Below, in pieces: positions 62,867-64,000 of a DNA stretch of 64,000 nt; positions within the stretch are counted from its first letter, which is position 1; each line of letters starts with the position of its first letter. Source of the DNA: Microvelia longipes (Eukaryota; Arthropoda; Insecta; Hemiptera; Veliidae); the NCBI GenBank assembly GCA_018340805.1, contig JACMZG010001914.1, positions 15,483,606-15,547,605 on the forward strand. Direction: 5' to 3'. A program made the translations under genes and the position numbers. Under the pieces are notes generated by a model. That model did no database searches and was not told the DNA's origin. It was given only the letters and a program-made list of their open reading frames with translations.

Positions 62867-64000
62867 CTGAAATCGGAACAAATAAGTTTTTGCGTAATAT
62901 ACTATCCAATTATGCATTGGGTAGTATTTAAATTTTGTTTTTTGTGTAATCTTTATTTCCCTATTATTGACTTTTGTGTGTGTAGCTTTTATTAAATAAA
63001 ACCGCCTTAGTTTTACATTAACAAAATATGACTGCCTTGAGTATAAAGAGAGATGCGAGGATTTATCAAATAATTTATATGCTAAGTCCAACAACTTTTG
63101 ATCAAAATATTGAACTGGCAGAGCATAAATAACAAATATTTTAAGTTGAACTCCTACGTTACAGATCAAATGTACCATAAAATTCCAAAAATGAAAATGC
63201 AGATTTAAAAGAAATAAAACGAATACAGTTTTAAAAAATGTAATTTTATTCATCGAGATGAATTTATCATTTATCACTGATTTAAATTTATACAAATAAG
63301 TTTCAAACTTCTCATAAGTTGAATTATTTTATCTTCTTTAAAATTATTTATGAACCTTAGTTTCAGTTTTAAACAAAACGAGGATATTTGATTGTATATT
63401 TTTCTGATAAAAGGATATTGGGAGCTTTAATATAATAGCAGTCACACATTAATTATTACATATACATTATTAACAGCTAAAACGGATAATTCAGTTGGTA
63501 TCCCTGTTTCGGATTTTTAGACAAGAGTATAGCCCGCAACTGTTCACGTAAAAAAATATAATGTTTTGACCCAGGTTTAATGTAAATTTTTACGTGTATT
63601 TTAACTTGTAATGCAAGTTTAATCTACTTTAGCATACATTTAATATAGACTTTAATAGCTTGTATATACTTATTAAATATTAATAAGTTTATACAAAGTT
63701 AATTAGAAGTTAATAAATTATTATTCTACAGAAATAGAATGAGGAGTTGAACCCGCAATAAAAGTTTAAATATATAAAAATATTTAAACTAAACCTGGGT
63801 CATAACTACATATTTTCTTCATATTTTTCTCCGTGCACAGTTGCAGGCTAGATTGTTGTGCTTTTTTGAGCAAACTCATTACTTTTCCATTACACTTACA
63901 GAATACACGAGGAGAAGTAAAAAATAGAAGATTGATTTATACTCCAGTTTATTTTCTATCCGGACAGATCCCATTTGTCAAATACAACAGGGAGTGATAA
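62867..64000. other. intronic AT-rich DNA with a repeat fragment
   Basis: At 63478-63522 a reversed piece of the dispersed 5S-module family's left segment (AAACGGATAATTCAGTTGGT, then ATCCCTGTTTCGGAT) is present. Nothing else is recognised up to the window end. Confidence 0.45.

Overview
The window is AT-rich eukaryotic DNA, most probably from an arthropod and likely an insect. The reasons are long (AT)n, (GT)n and (TATC)n microsatellites, spliced genes with GTAAGT donors, large introns full of short non-autonomous transposons, a Tc1/mariner-type relic and an RBM24/SUP-12-type RNA-binding protein gene. I see no operons, CRISPR arrays, rRNA operons or intact tRNA genes. The species cannot be fixed from the sequence.

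Two genes are well supported, both on the + strand. (1) A secreted, very long histidine-rich protein is encoded by two exons. A 70-base exon at 8483-8552 carries a start codon and signal peptide and ends at a GTAAGT donor. A single 4.2 kb exon at 13386-17611 supplies the rest. The split codon C+GA (Arg) joins them in frame and gives a 1431-residue protein. (2) The first coding exon of an RBM24/RBM38 (SUP-12) family protein lies at 33702-34004. It ends inside the RNP1 motif of the RRM at a GTAAGT donor. Its next exon is not in the window, so 34005-64000 is probably its first intron.

Two weaker gene pieces are a possible 17-codon first exon at 2599-2649 (+) and a 76-base exon-like segment at 48133-48208 (-) lying inside a possible TIR-bounded element.

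Everything else is intergenic or intronic and dominated by repeats. A dispersed family of roughly 0.4-0.85 kb, with at least ten full or partial copies, carries a module resembling the internal promoter region of 5S rRNA near one end. A 300-323 bp TIR element is present in two full copies and one partial copy. A 2.4 kb snap-back element (19190-21610) has arms over 1 kb, TA flanks and a relic of a mariner-type transposase C-terminus. Other large foldbacks lie at 4936-5866, 28317-29024, 52934-53520 and 59310-59687. Minisatellites have periods of about 23, 29, 37, 41 and 150 bp. Faint LINE and Ty3/gypsy reverse-transcriptase scraps are present.

The most striking general feature is the number of near-perfect inverted duplications, from about 12-bp arms to over 1-kb arms. 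Some lie inside copies of dispersed repeats or include microsatellites in both arms, which suggests frequent local snap-back or template-switch events rather than transposition alone.
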